Source: Lentisphaeraceae bacterium | Lineage (GTDB): Bacteria; Verrucomicrobiota; Lentisphaeria; Lentisphaerales; Lentisphaeraceae | DNA length: 55,141 nt | NCBI GenBank assembly: GCA_021232515.1 | Contig: JAJPOQ010000075.1 | Location: forward strand, 1 to 55,141 | Direction: 5' to 3' | Shown here: positions 36,959-44,771 of the stretch, one piece after another | Position numbering within the stretch: the first letter of the stretch is position 1 | How the letters are laid out: each line of letters opens with the position of its first letter | Notes under the pieces: generated by a model | What the model was told of the DNA's origin: nothing | Seen by the model: only the letters and a program-made list of their open reading frames with translations | Database searches by the model: none | Translations under genes and position numbers: made by a program

Positions 36959-38005
36959 ATGACCCGCTTACTACTCTTACTTATAAGTTCAACTTTGCTT
37001 TTGCATGCAGAACAAAAAATACTTCCAAAGAACCAACAACTTACATTTACAGGGGCTTTTTATAGCTCAATAGAAAATGGGCTCCTCGTCCTTCAGAGAC
37101 ACTCAAGTGAAATTTTAGCAATGGATAAAACGCTACTAAACTTTAGTCTCAAAAAAGCTCAAACAACATCAGGAGTTGTTTTAAAATTCAAAACAAACAG
37201 CCAGTCTCTGACTTTTAAGTTTATCGCTTTAGAAGGAGAGAATAGGGGCTCTGAATTTGCTATCTATGAAAATAAAAAGCTCAAGCTTGAAAAGAAATTT
37301 TCAAAAAAACAAACTGAAATGATCTTTGATTATAAAAAGCAAGATAAAGGCTGGAGTGAAATAGAAGTCATACTCCCATCTTGGTCAAAGGTCGCCTTCA
37401 AGGAAATGTTAATCGATGACTCTGCCAGCATTAAAAAATCGACCCCACAAAAGATGTATGTTGCTTTTGGAGACTCCATTTCTCACGGAACTGGACAAGG
37501 GTCTGCTTCATATAAAACATGGCCATTTATTCTTTCTAAAAACTTAGGCTACGATCTATACAATCTCGCCGTCGGCGGAGGCAAAGTCTCTATTCCTGCC
37601 GCTAAGTTGCTGAAAGATTTCCCAAAAGTCGAAATAATCACACTTCTCATTGGCTACAACGATATGAATACGGGTATCTCACCACAGCAATTTGCCGAAA
37701 AGTACAAAGAATTTTTAAGCATTGCTACTCAAGCACAACCACAGGCGCAAATTTACTGTATCTCTCCTTTGTACACAAAAACTTTAAAATCTAGAAAGTC
37801 TGAACATACAATAGATGAATTTCGTATGGCAGTGACCACCGCCGTCAACTACATGCAAAAATCTAACCCTAACATAAAGCTAGTAGTTGGCCATGAAATA
37901 AGCTCCGAGAAAAATCTGCGAATAGGCTCAAAAGACCCCGTTCACTTGAGTGTTGTTGGCGCTCAAATGTTCGCCGATGAATTAACTCTTTCAATAAAAA
38001 AGTGA
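36959..38005 (+). CDS. Secreted SGNH/GDSL hydrolase
   Basis: 348 residues with a signal peptide (1 to about 17). The N-terminal about 150 residues form a beta-rich domain as found in two-domain carbohydrate esterases (CE2-like). Block I is F-G-D172-S173-I-S-H-G at 170-177. N-L-A-V-G-G-G-K and G-Y-N-D-M-N supply the Gly and Asn of SGNH enzymes, and K-D-P-V-H-L near the C-terminus supplies the Asp and His of the triad. It probably removes acetyl or other acyl groups from polysaccharides outside the cytoplasm. The start is 9 nt after the stop of the sulfatase remnant, consistent with a former shared transcript with the sulfatase at 35206. Confidence 0.85.
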   Translation: MTRLLLLLISSTLLLHAEQKILPKNQQLTFTGAFYSSIENGLLVLQRHSSEILAMDKTLLNFSLKKAQTTSGVVLKFKTNSQSLTFKFIALEGENRGSEFAIYENKKLKLEKKFSKKQTEMIFDYKKQDKGWSEIEVILPSWSKVAFKEMLIDDSASIKKSTPQKMYVAFGDSISHGTGQGSASYKTWPFILSKNLGYDLYNLAVGGGKVSIPAAKLLKDFPKVEIITLLIGYNDMNTGISPQQFAEKYKEFLSIATQAQPQAQIYCISPLYTKTLKSRKSEHTIDEFRMAVTTAVNYMQKSNPNIKLVVGHEISSEKNLRIGSKDPVHLSVVGAQMFADELTLSIKK

Positions 38006-38072
38006 TACTGGTGTCAACTTCAGATCCAGTAGTTCTATTCAATTAACATAATTAATTGTGTCGGAATCAAAA

Positions 38073-38750
38073 ATGAAAAAATTCACACTCATCGAAGCTT
38101 TAATCATCATCGCAATAATAAGTATACTTTTTACTCTACTCATGCCTTCATTAGGCAAAGCAAGAGATAAAGCAAAGCAAGCCATCTGTATGAGTAACCA
38201 AAAACAAATGAGTTACGCAATAGAACAGCACAAAGTAGATAACAATTTACGACTTCCTAAGAGCGTCAGCGCTATAAATGGCCATTCTACAAATCTAGGA
38301 AATAATCAAGCTTGGAAACAACACTTAAATAAATACTTAAACGTAGAAACAGACATAGACAGTAACTCTATCGAAGGTGTGTTTGCTTGTCCGTCAAGGC
38401 TTCAAACAGCTATGAACATGAAAGGTGGATATGGCTGGAGCAATAAGTATTTACCATTTGGACCAACTGACTCTGATGACGAAGAGTACCAAGGTTATAA
38501 GCTCTTCGACATAACAAACCCAGATGAAACTATCGTCATCGGTGACACCGTTGACAACGACACTTTTCACAATGCTCTGCTATGGAAGCATCACGGAAAA
38601 TTAGAAAATATTGGCGACCGGCACTCTGGTAAAATAAATGTGATTTGGGCTGATTCCCATGTTTCTCTTCAAAAGCAAACAACATTACTGATCGGCAAAA
38701 ATAGCAAGCAACACTACTACTATCTCCCAGACAAAATTAACGATAATTGA
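38073..38750 (+). CDS. Pseudopilin-like protein with H-x9-DS ending
   Basis: 225 residues from ATG 38073 (GGAA upstream); a GTG at 38058 would add five residues. The leader K-F-T-L-I-E-A-L-I-I-I-A-I-I has Ala after the invariant glutamate where most members have Leu. C-terminal R-H-S-G-K-I-N-V-I-W-A-D-S-H matches H-x9-D but with Ser replacing Gly. It is paralogous and in tandem with the gene at 38830; both end Q/N-x-Y-Y-Y-L. Membrane-anchored prepilin-type protein, role unknown. It follows the SGNH hydrolase gene by 67 nt and could be co-transcribed. Confidence 0.85.
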   Translation: MKKFTLIEALIIIAIISILFTLLMPSLGKARDKAKQAICMSNQKQMSYAIEQHKVDNNLRLPKSVSAINGHSTNLGNNQAWKQHLNKYLNVETDIDSNSIEGVFACPSRLQTAMNMKGGYGWSNKYLPFGPTDSDDEEYQGYKLFDITNPDETIVIGDTVDNDTFHNALLWKHHGKLENIGDRHSGKINVIWADSHVSLQKQTTLLIGKNSKQHYYYLPDKINDN

Positions 38751-38817
38751 TATTTTTTTAGTTTTGGTGTCAATTATCGTTCATCTGCTCCCATTTATCT
38801 AATATCGAAATGTGGTT

Positions 38818-38823
38818 GAGGAG
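38818..38823 (+). promoter_or_regulatory. Ribosome binding site that sets a GTG start
   Basis: GAGGAG lies 6 nt before the GTG at 38830. The nearer GTG at 38812 precedes this site, so translation should begin at 38830. Confidence 0.8.
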
Positions 38824-38829
38824 CAGTAT

Positions 38830-39513
38830 GTGAAAAAATTTACACTAATTGAATTGTTAGTCGTGATTGCCATCATAGGTATACTTGCGACATTACTCAT
38901 GCCTTCATTAGGCAAAGCTAGAGATAAAGCAAAGCAGGTTGTTTGCCTGAATAATATGAAGCAGATCTCGGTTGCAGTAGAGATGTATAAATCGAGCTCT
39001 GATAATCGACTTCCAAAATGTGTCGCTGCAGTCGGAACCAACTGGACTGGTGTAGGTAACAATCAAGCATGGAAAAGTTACATCAACGTTTACCTCGAAC
39101 AGCCTACTGATGTAAACGGAGACCTAACCCTCGGAACATTTAACTGCCCTTCTAGCAATACAGAGTTTGCAACTGGTGGTGGTTTAGGTTGGAACATCAA
39201 TTACTTAGCCTATGCCCCTATTGATCCAAGTATAACAACAACTCAAAAATATGAAGGCTACAAGTTTGCCTCCATCACAGAGCCTACAGAAACTCTACTA
39301 GTTGGTGATACAACAGATGATGATGCTTGGGAAGCAAGGGTTTGCAGAAAGCCTAGTGGAAATATTAATAGAATAGGGAGTCGCCATAGTGGAAAAACTA
39401 ACGTTCTTTGGGCTGACTCTCATGTTACTGCAGAAAGTCCAAGTAAGATGGTTATTGGTGCGGAAGGCAAACAGAACTACTACTACTTAGCTGATAAAGA
39501 GAATCAAAACTAA
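38830..39513 (+). CDS. Pseudopilin-like protein with H-x9-DS ending, tandem paralogue
   Basis: 227 residues from GTG 38830, chosen because of GAGGAG 6 nt upstream and because it gives a compact M-K-K-F-T-L-I-E-L-L leader. Motif R-H-S-G-K-T-N-V-L-W-A-D-S-H shows the same Ser-for-Gly change as the upstream paralogue. The shared central motif G-N-N-Q-A-W-K and the common Y-Y-Y-L end confirm duplication. It converges on the ECF sigma gene with an 18-nt gap and no clear terminator. Role unknown. Confidence 0.86.
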   Translation: MKKFTLIELLVVIAIIGILATLLMPSLGKARDKAKQVVCLNNMKQISVAVEMYKSSSDNRLPKCVAAVGTNWTGVGNNQAWKSYINVYLEQPTDVNGDLTLGTFNCPSSNTEFATGGGLGWNINYLAYAPIDPSITTTQKYEGYKFASITEPTETLLVGDTTDDDAWEARVCRKPSGNINRIGSRHSGKTNVLWADSHVTAESPSKMVIGAEGKQNYYYLADKENQN

Positions 39514-39531
39514 TCTATTTAGAGAGCTTAC

Positions 39532-40131
39532 TTAACTCAATTCTGCATCGAGTCGACGAATCTCTCGATGCAACTTTTCTTGAACACGGCTACGAAAGAC
39601 ATAGGCGGTGTTCTTTTTTATATCCAAATCTATACAAATCTCGTCTACAGTTTTGCCTTCACTAAACCTCATAAAGCAATCACCTGCTTTACCGGTAAAT
39701 TCATCTTTGATATTTTCCCATGCTAAGTTTGCTATGTGAAGCTTCCACTCAGACTCTGCAAGGTCGTATATCTCTGGGATATCGAACTCATTTGGATTCT
39801 CATTGAGCTTTTGGAGTGAAGCTCTTTCAAGGTCATTTCTTTGTCTTTTCGATTTTCGAAAAAAACCAACGACAACATTGCGAATAATAGAGTTCATCCA
39901 AGTACGAAACTTGCACTTGTCTGGTATATACTCAAACTCTGGAAGTTTTTCCCACAAAACAAGAAGAACTTTTTGCACTAGATCTTCACAGTCTTGATAG
40001 TTCACACCCATTTTATTTATCACTACAAAAATGTAGCGCTCATAAAAATAAACAAACTCTTCCCAGCTACGGTCATCATGCTGATTCCGTATCTTAGAAA
40101 TAAGTGTCTGTCTTGTGTTAAAGTTTTCCAT
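39532..40131 (-). CDS. ECF-type RNA polymerase sigma factor
   Basis: 199 residues. Region 2 spans about 20-95 (Y-Q-D-C-E-D-L-V-Q-K-V-L-L-V-L-W, then F-R-T-W-M-N-S-I-I-R-N). Region 4 spans about 135-190, with the helix-turn-helix T-V-D-E-I-C-I-D-L-D-I-K-K-N-T-A-Y-V. It has no extra C-terminal domain. It would direct RNA polymerase to a small regulon. No anti-sigma gene is adjacent; planctomycete and lentisphaere ECF factors are often regulated by kinases or by FecR-type proteins encoded elsewhere, such as the one at 6841. It is divergent from lpxI. Confidence 0.92.
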   Translation of the reverse strand: MENFNTRQTLISKIRNQHDDRSWEEFVYFYERYIFVVINKMGVNYQDCEDLVQKVLLVLWEKLPEFEYIPDKCKFRTWMNSIIRNVVVGFFRKSKRQRNDLERASLQKLNENPNEFDIPEIYDLAESEWKLHIANLAWENIKDEFTGKAGDCFMRFSEGKTVDEICIDLDIKKNTAYVFRSRVQEKLHREIRRLDAELS

Positions 40132-40267
40132 CTCTCAAGCCTATGTTCTACTAGCAAGTATAGTAAACAATCACGCCCTGTAACTGAATTTGAAAATATT
40201 CTTTGTTATTTACCCTGAAAAAATAAACCTTTGCCGCTATCTTACGAATCATTTTAGAAAGGATACT

Positions 40268-41071
40268 ATGGAAAAAGTTGGTTTAATCGCCGGAAGAGGT
40301 CTTTACCCTCACCTCTTTTGTGACGCTGCAAAACAAGCAGGAGTCAAGAGTGTTCATGTAGTGGGATTCCACGAAGATACTGACCCAAACTTAGCGAATC
40401 ACTGTGACAGTCTCGACATGGTCTATGTCGGCCAACTTCGCAAAACCATAAAAGCCTTTCAAAAACATGGTGTTACCAAGATTGCTATGTGCGGCCAAGT
40501 TAAACCTGGCCGACTCTTTAAAGGCATGAAACCAGACTTAAAAATCCTCATGCTTTTATGGCGTACCAAAGAAAGAAACGCTCATACCCTTTTTGGCGGT
40601 ATATGTGATGAATTTGCTAAAGCCGGTATTGAGGTTATCTCTGCCGTTACTTTTCTTGACGACTACCTTGCGAAAGAAGGCGTCATGGGCAAAGTCAAAA
40701 TAAATAAAGCTCGAAAAGCCGACTGCGCCTTTGGTAAAACTCTAGCAAAAGACTGTAGTCGTTTAAATATCGGCCAAACTGTAGTTATTAAGAAAGGTAC
40801 GGCCTTGGCTGTTGAAGGCTTTGAAGGTACCGACAAGTGTATCCTCCGAGGTGGTGAACTAGGACGCGGTGGAGTGACTGTTGTAAAAGTCGCCAAAGAA
40901 GATCACGACATGCGCTTTGACGTCCCTTGTATAGGCATGCGTACAGTTAAGTCCCTCATTGAGGCTAAAGCACTTACACTAGCTGTCGAAACGGGTAAAA
41001 CTCTCTTCATCGAAAAAGATAAAGTTATGGACGCTTGTGACAAAGCCGGCATCTGTGTTGTAGGCATATAA
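40268..41071 (+). CDS. lpxI: UDP-2,3-diacylglucosamine diphosphatase LpxI
   Basis: 267 residues from ATG 40268, preceded by AGAAAGGA; the frame is open further up but without a ribosome binding site. The start G-L-I-A-G-R-G-L-Y-P and the central C-G-Q-V-K-P-G-R-L-F, plus I-G-Q-T-V-V-I-K-K-G-T-A-L-A-V-E-G-F-E-G-T-D, are LpxI (DUF1009) signatures. It hydrolyses UDP-2,3-diacylglucosamine to lipid X and UMP in lipid A synthesis, replacing LpxH in many lineages. It acts in the cytoplasm at the inner membrane. Normally it lies near lpxA/lpxB, but here it stands alone. Confidence 0.9.
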   Translation: MEKVGLIAGRGLYPHLFCDAAKQAGVKSVHVVGFHEDTDPNLANHCDSLDMVYVGQLRKTIKAFQKHGVTKIAMCGQVKPGRLFKGMKPDLKILMLLWRTKERNAHTLFGGICDEFAKAGIEVISAVTFLDDYLAKEGVMGKVKINKARKADCAFGKTLAKDCSRLNIGQTVVIKKGTALAVEGFEGTDKCILRGGELGRGGVTVVKVAKEDHDMRFDVPCIGMRTVKSLIEAKALTLAVETGKTLFIEKDKVMDACDKAGICVVGI

Positions 41072-41366
41072 TCTTTTTTGTCATATTTGGCACTTTCCTC
41101 TTGTCTTTGTGCTCAATATTACATATAAATGATACCAGCTTGTTACTAACACTTCTTTTGGCTTTACTTACAACAGTTAGTATTTAAGCTATTTTTTGAG
41201 ATTTGAAGTCATGATTTTTCATATGTGTGCTACATATATGTTGTATATGTTACTACTTTCCACGTAGTGACTGGGATTTCATATCATTTAAAAAGTATTT
41301 TAATAGATAGACTTTGTGCTGACTTACGTTATTTTGTCAGCGTGTTGGAAGATTATTGGAAGATTA
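41072..41366. other. 295-bp AT-rich intergenic region
   Basis: Separates lpxI from the kinase-FHA unit. It contains alternating CATATGTG/ATATATGT-like sequence around 41220-41250 but no gene or convincing terminator. It presumably holds the promoter of the kinase gene. Confidence 0.5.
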
Positions 41367-42503
41367 ATGGAAACTGAATTTCAGTGCGGCAATTGTTCTG
41401 AATGTATGGCAGTTGACAACTCTCGCAAAGGACATGATATAGCTTGTCCAAGTTGCGGAGCAGAGTTAACTGTGCCTTTACAAGGCTCAATTCAGACGGG
41501 AAATGTCATAGAAGATCATCTCATTCAAGATGAGATCGGTCATGGTGCTATGGGTAAAGTTTACCTTGCTAGCCACCTCTTAATGAACCGTCAAGTTGCC
41601 ATTAAAACTATCAGCCCGAAAATTCGTCAAGATGCCGATTCCGTAGAGCAATTCATCCAAGAACTTCAAATGGGTGCTCGTCTCAGTCACCCTAACATCG
41701 TTACAGTTTATACAGCTGGTTATGTAGACGGAGTCTACTACATCAGTATGCAGTTCATTGATGGCTTTGACATGAATGAACGTATCGACAAAAGCGGCCC
41801 TATGGCTGAGAGTGAAGCTCTTGCTGTAGTTGCTAAAGTTGCCGATGCTATGTCTTATGCTTGGAACGAGTACAACATGATTCACCGAGACATAAAACCT
41901 GAAAATATCCGAGTGAGCACACGTGGGGATGTGATGATCATGGACTTCGGCTTAGCGAAAGTCAGAACTGACGACAGCTCAAACGAAGAAGGTTTAGTTA
42001 TAGGTACTCCAGACTTCATGAGTCCGGAGCAAGGAGAGGGCAGAACTGACATAGACTTTAGAGCAGACATGTACTCTCTAGGCGTTGTTCTTCTCTATCT
42101 TCTTACTGGTCGCCGACCATATATCGCCGACAATCCGTTTGATGTTGTTGCGATGCACATCAACCGTCCACTACCTGCCGTTAAAGTTCTTAACGCTGAT
42201 ATAAAAGTCTCTGAAGCTACGCAGGCTTTAATCAATAAGATGGCATCTAAAGATCGCGATGAGCGCTTCACAAGCTGGGAAGAAGTAAGTGAGGCTGTTG
42301 ATAGAATTATCGCTGGTCCTCAAAGAAAACCAAAATCAGGTGGAAAAGCCGGTCCAAAAAAGAGTGTTCGTAGCAACAACTCAGTTAAATCAATTGGTAA
42401 AAGACGACGCCGTCGTCGCCAAAGTTCAAGCATAGGCATCATCATTGGCCTAGTAGTTATCTTGGCTGTTATCCTCGGAGCGGTCTTCGCTTCAAGAATA
42501 TAA
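41367..42503 (+). CDS. Ser/Thr kinase with zinc ribbon and C-terminal membrane anchor
   Basis: 378 residues from ATG 41367 (GGAAGA upstream). The N-terminal zinc ribbon has cysteines at 7, 10 (also 13), 27 and 30. Kinase domain about 53-325: G-H-G-A-M-G-K-V-Y loop, V-A-I-K80, H173-R-D-I-K-P-E-N, D193-F-G and S-P-E-Q, all catalytic residues present. A basic linker (R-R-R-R-R) follows, and one hydrophobic helix at about 354-375 close to the C-terminus anchors it like a tail-anchored protein, with almost nothing outside the cytoplasm. The gene for a triple-FHA protein follows by 141 nt, suggesting that protein binds phosphothreonines made by this kinase. Confidence 0.9.
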   Translation: METEFQCGNCSECMAVDNSRKGHDIACPSCGAELTVPLQGSIQTGNVIEDHLIQDEIGHGAMGKVYLASHLLMNRQVAIKTISPKIRQDADSVEQFIQELQMGARLSHPNIVTVYTAGYVDGVYYISMQFIDGFDMNERIDKSGPMAESEALAVVAKVADAMSYAWNEYNMIHRDIKPENIRVSTRGDVMIMDFGLAKVRTDDSSNEEGLVIGTPDFMSPEQGEGRTDIDFRADMYSLGVVLLYLLTGRRPYIADNPFDVVAMHINRPLPAVKVLNADIKVSEATQALINKMASKDRDERFTSWEEVSEAVDRIIAGPQRKPKSGGKAGPKKSVRSNNSVKSIGKRRRRRRQSSSIGIIIGLVVILAVILGAVFASRI

Positions 42504-42644
42504 GATTTTGACCAAGTAAAACATTCATAATTCATAAGTTTTTTGTATAATCTAGTTAAGTAGTCTCTATATCTGTTGGTAAAGAGTATTTACTTGTATG
42601 GTGATGTAAAGAGTAGGTGTCGAAGAGAGCAGGAGTACAGTCCT

Positions 42645-43745
42645 ATGGATGAAAAGTTTCAAACACAATTAAATCTTCCTCCCATGACCAGAACGTCTGG
42701 AAGTAGTGGTATTTTTAAACCACATTCACAAAAGAACCTGATAGAACCTAGTTTTCACGTTATGTGCAACAACGAGAAAAATAGTTATGAGATCTCTCAG
42801 GATAAAGACCTTTTTACTATCGGTAAAGGCGAAGATTGTGACATAGTCGTTAAGGATCAATCAGTTGATGATGAACACATAGTCGTCGCTAAAATTGGCG
42901 AACACTGCTACTTCATGGATCGTGGTGCAAAAGACATGATCACCTTCAATGGCGTCAAGTGTCGCCAAGCTTCAGTTCCTGTTAAAAGCCGTATGATCAT
43001 AAAGATCGGCACAACAGTCATTGTTTATGTGGGAATGCACTCAAACGATTTTGCCGATGAACCAAATCCGACGATCAAAACTTCACTTGACACACAGCAC
43101 GAGATCGATCTCAATCCAGAAGGTGAACTGCTCCTAAAATCCAACTCTGGTGAACGTTATACTGACTCTATTCCTATACTAGTAGGCAGCCATAACGCTT
43201 GTGACTACCAACTAACAGGTTCTGGCATAGAGCCTTTTCACTACTACATTTACTTCACCCCAAAAGGCGCATTTGTTGAAGACTTAACTCATGCAAGACC
43301 TGGTATAAAAATCAACGACCTCAAGTCACTTGGTTCATACCCAATCAAGGAAGATGCCACTGTAAACATCGGTAACTTTGCCATGTACATCTATATATAT
43401 GGAAATCTCGAAAGTCGCTGTAAAAAGATCTTCAAAGACTTTAATGAGGAACCGAACTTAGTACTCACACCACTAAAAGAAGGTGCCGACGTTACCATCT
43501 TACCTAAGACTCACGAAAAAATTAGTTTAGGTAGAGGTTCTGAGTGTGAAATCGAAATTGACCATCCATCAATCTCGAGAGAGCATGCTCATCTTCAAAT
43601 AAAGGATAAGTACTTTTATTTTACAGACAATGGCAGTTCAAATGGCAGCTTTCACAATCTTGATAAAGTTGAAAAAGCTAAAGTCTTCCCTGGAGACATC
43701 GTTGAATTTGGTAGTATTTCTTTCTTAGTACACTACCAAATGTAA
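42645..43745 (+). CDS. Protein with three FHA domains
   Basis: 366 residues from ATG 42645, with AGGAG upstream; upstream alternatives lack a site. Three forkhead-associated domains at about 45-130, 155-245 and 270-360. Only the third keeps the full phosphothreonine-binding set (G-R-G-S, S-R-E-H and N-G-S-S-N-G-S). The first has G-K-G-E and D-D-E-H, the second G-S-H-N and a degenerate pocket, so they may bind non-phosphorylated partners. Cytoplasmic, no membrane helix. It directly follows the zinc-ribbon kinase gene on the same strand and is a likely scaffold or output of that kinase. Confidence 0.88.
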   Translation: MDEKFQTQLNLPPMTRTSGSSGIFKPHSQKNLIEPSFHVMCNNEKNSYEISQDKDLFTIGKGEDCDIVVKDQSVDDEHIVVAKIGEHCYFMDRGAKDMITFNGVKCRQASVPVKSRMIIKIGTTVIVYVGMHSNDFADEPNPTIKTSLDTQHEIDLNPEGELLLKSNSGERYTDSIPILVGSHNACDYQLTGSGIEPFHYYIYFTPKGAFVEDLTHARPGIKINDLKSLGSYPIKEDATVNIGNFAMYIYIYGNLESRCKKIFKDFNEEPNLVLTPLKEGADVTILPKTHEKISLGRGSECEIEIDHPSISREHAHLQIKDKYFYFTDNGSSNGSFHNLDKVEKAKVFPGDIVEFGSISFLVHYQM

Positions 43746-43930
43746 TCTTCTACACTCTCCTGCCGCACCTTTTCTTCGATAGCTCAAGGTGCTGGCAAAA
43801 ACCACTCTTTTCTCCTCCCTCAAACTCTATATCTACATAATTATCAATTAAATACAAAAATAACATTGCCAAGATTATCCTCGCGCCATATAATTTAAAA
43901 TGATTTATAACATAATATGCGTGTGGAAAT

Positions 43931-44638
43931 ATGAAGAAATTTACTCTTTTCGAGTTACTCGTTGTTGTAGCAATCATCGGCATACTTGCCTCACTACTAC
44001 TTCCTTCAGTGGGTAAGGCTCGAGAAAAAGCCTTCAATGGAGTTTGCCTTAGCAATCTAAGACAGTCTCATATGGCATCTTTCACCTATATGACTGATGG
44101 TGCCGGAAAATTCGTAACTATATCTCGCTCTGCTCAAGGAGACTGGAACGGTTGGTATGGCTGGGCGATGTTTTTAGCTGAAGTTGGAATAATCGATGTA
44201 ACTAAAAACCCGGCTTATACATGTCCTAAAGCTGATAGCTCGGGAAATGGCAATCTGGAAAATGTCGCTCGCTTTTGGACTTATGGAGTCAATCGCAAGT
44301 TAACGACAAATAATGTAAATGGACCAAACGACTCTTATAAAAGTGGCGATACCGACAGCCGTTGGCTTGAGTGGCTAGAGCCTGAAAGACTTGAGAGCAG
44401 CTCCGACACTATGCTTCTCATCGATTCACGAAATGGTGATACTAGTGAACCCAACTATCAAAAATCTTGGGTGGATAACTTAACAGCAGATTGGAATGGC
44501 CGCGTGTGGACAATTCACAATCCCACAAAAAAAGCCAATGCCGTCTTTGCCGATGGTCATGCGGCTTCCGAAACAGTCTCTGCATTTTACAATAAGATGG
44601 GAACAGGAATAGACTTCTCACATAGCGGAACAGACTAG
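43931..44638 (+). CDS. Pseudopilin-like protein
   Basis: 235 residues. Leader [15 protein letters not shown] with Phe before the conserved glutamate instead of Ile/Val. The C-terminal motif is H-N-P-T-K-K-A-N-A-V-F-A-D-G-H, that is H-x11-DG, two residues longer than the usual spacing. GTGTGGAAAT lies immediately before the ATG, the same as at the pseudopilin at 26792. It precedes the sulfatase at 44772 by 133 nt on the same strand and may be co-transcribed. Confidence 0.86.
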   Translation: MKKFTLFELLVVVAIIGILASLLLPSVGKAREKAFNGVCLSNLRQSHMASFTYMTDGAGKFVTISRSAQGDWNGWYGWAMFLAEVGIIDVTKNPAYTCPKADSSGNGNLENVARFWTYGVNRKLTTNNVNGPNDSYKSGDTDSRWLEWLEPERLESSSDTMLLIDSRNGDTSEPNYQKSWVDNLTADWNGRVWTIHNPTKKANAVFADGHAASETVSAFYNKMGTGIDFSHSGTD

Positions 44639-44771
44639 TCACTTCTATGGCACATAGGCTTTACTGATGATTTAAGTTTATATTTAAAATATACTTTTAT
44701 TTATAGACCTTGCTAGATTTCAGATATTTTAGCGAATAATAAATTACGCAGACAAAATAATAGGAGTTTCT

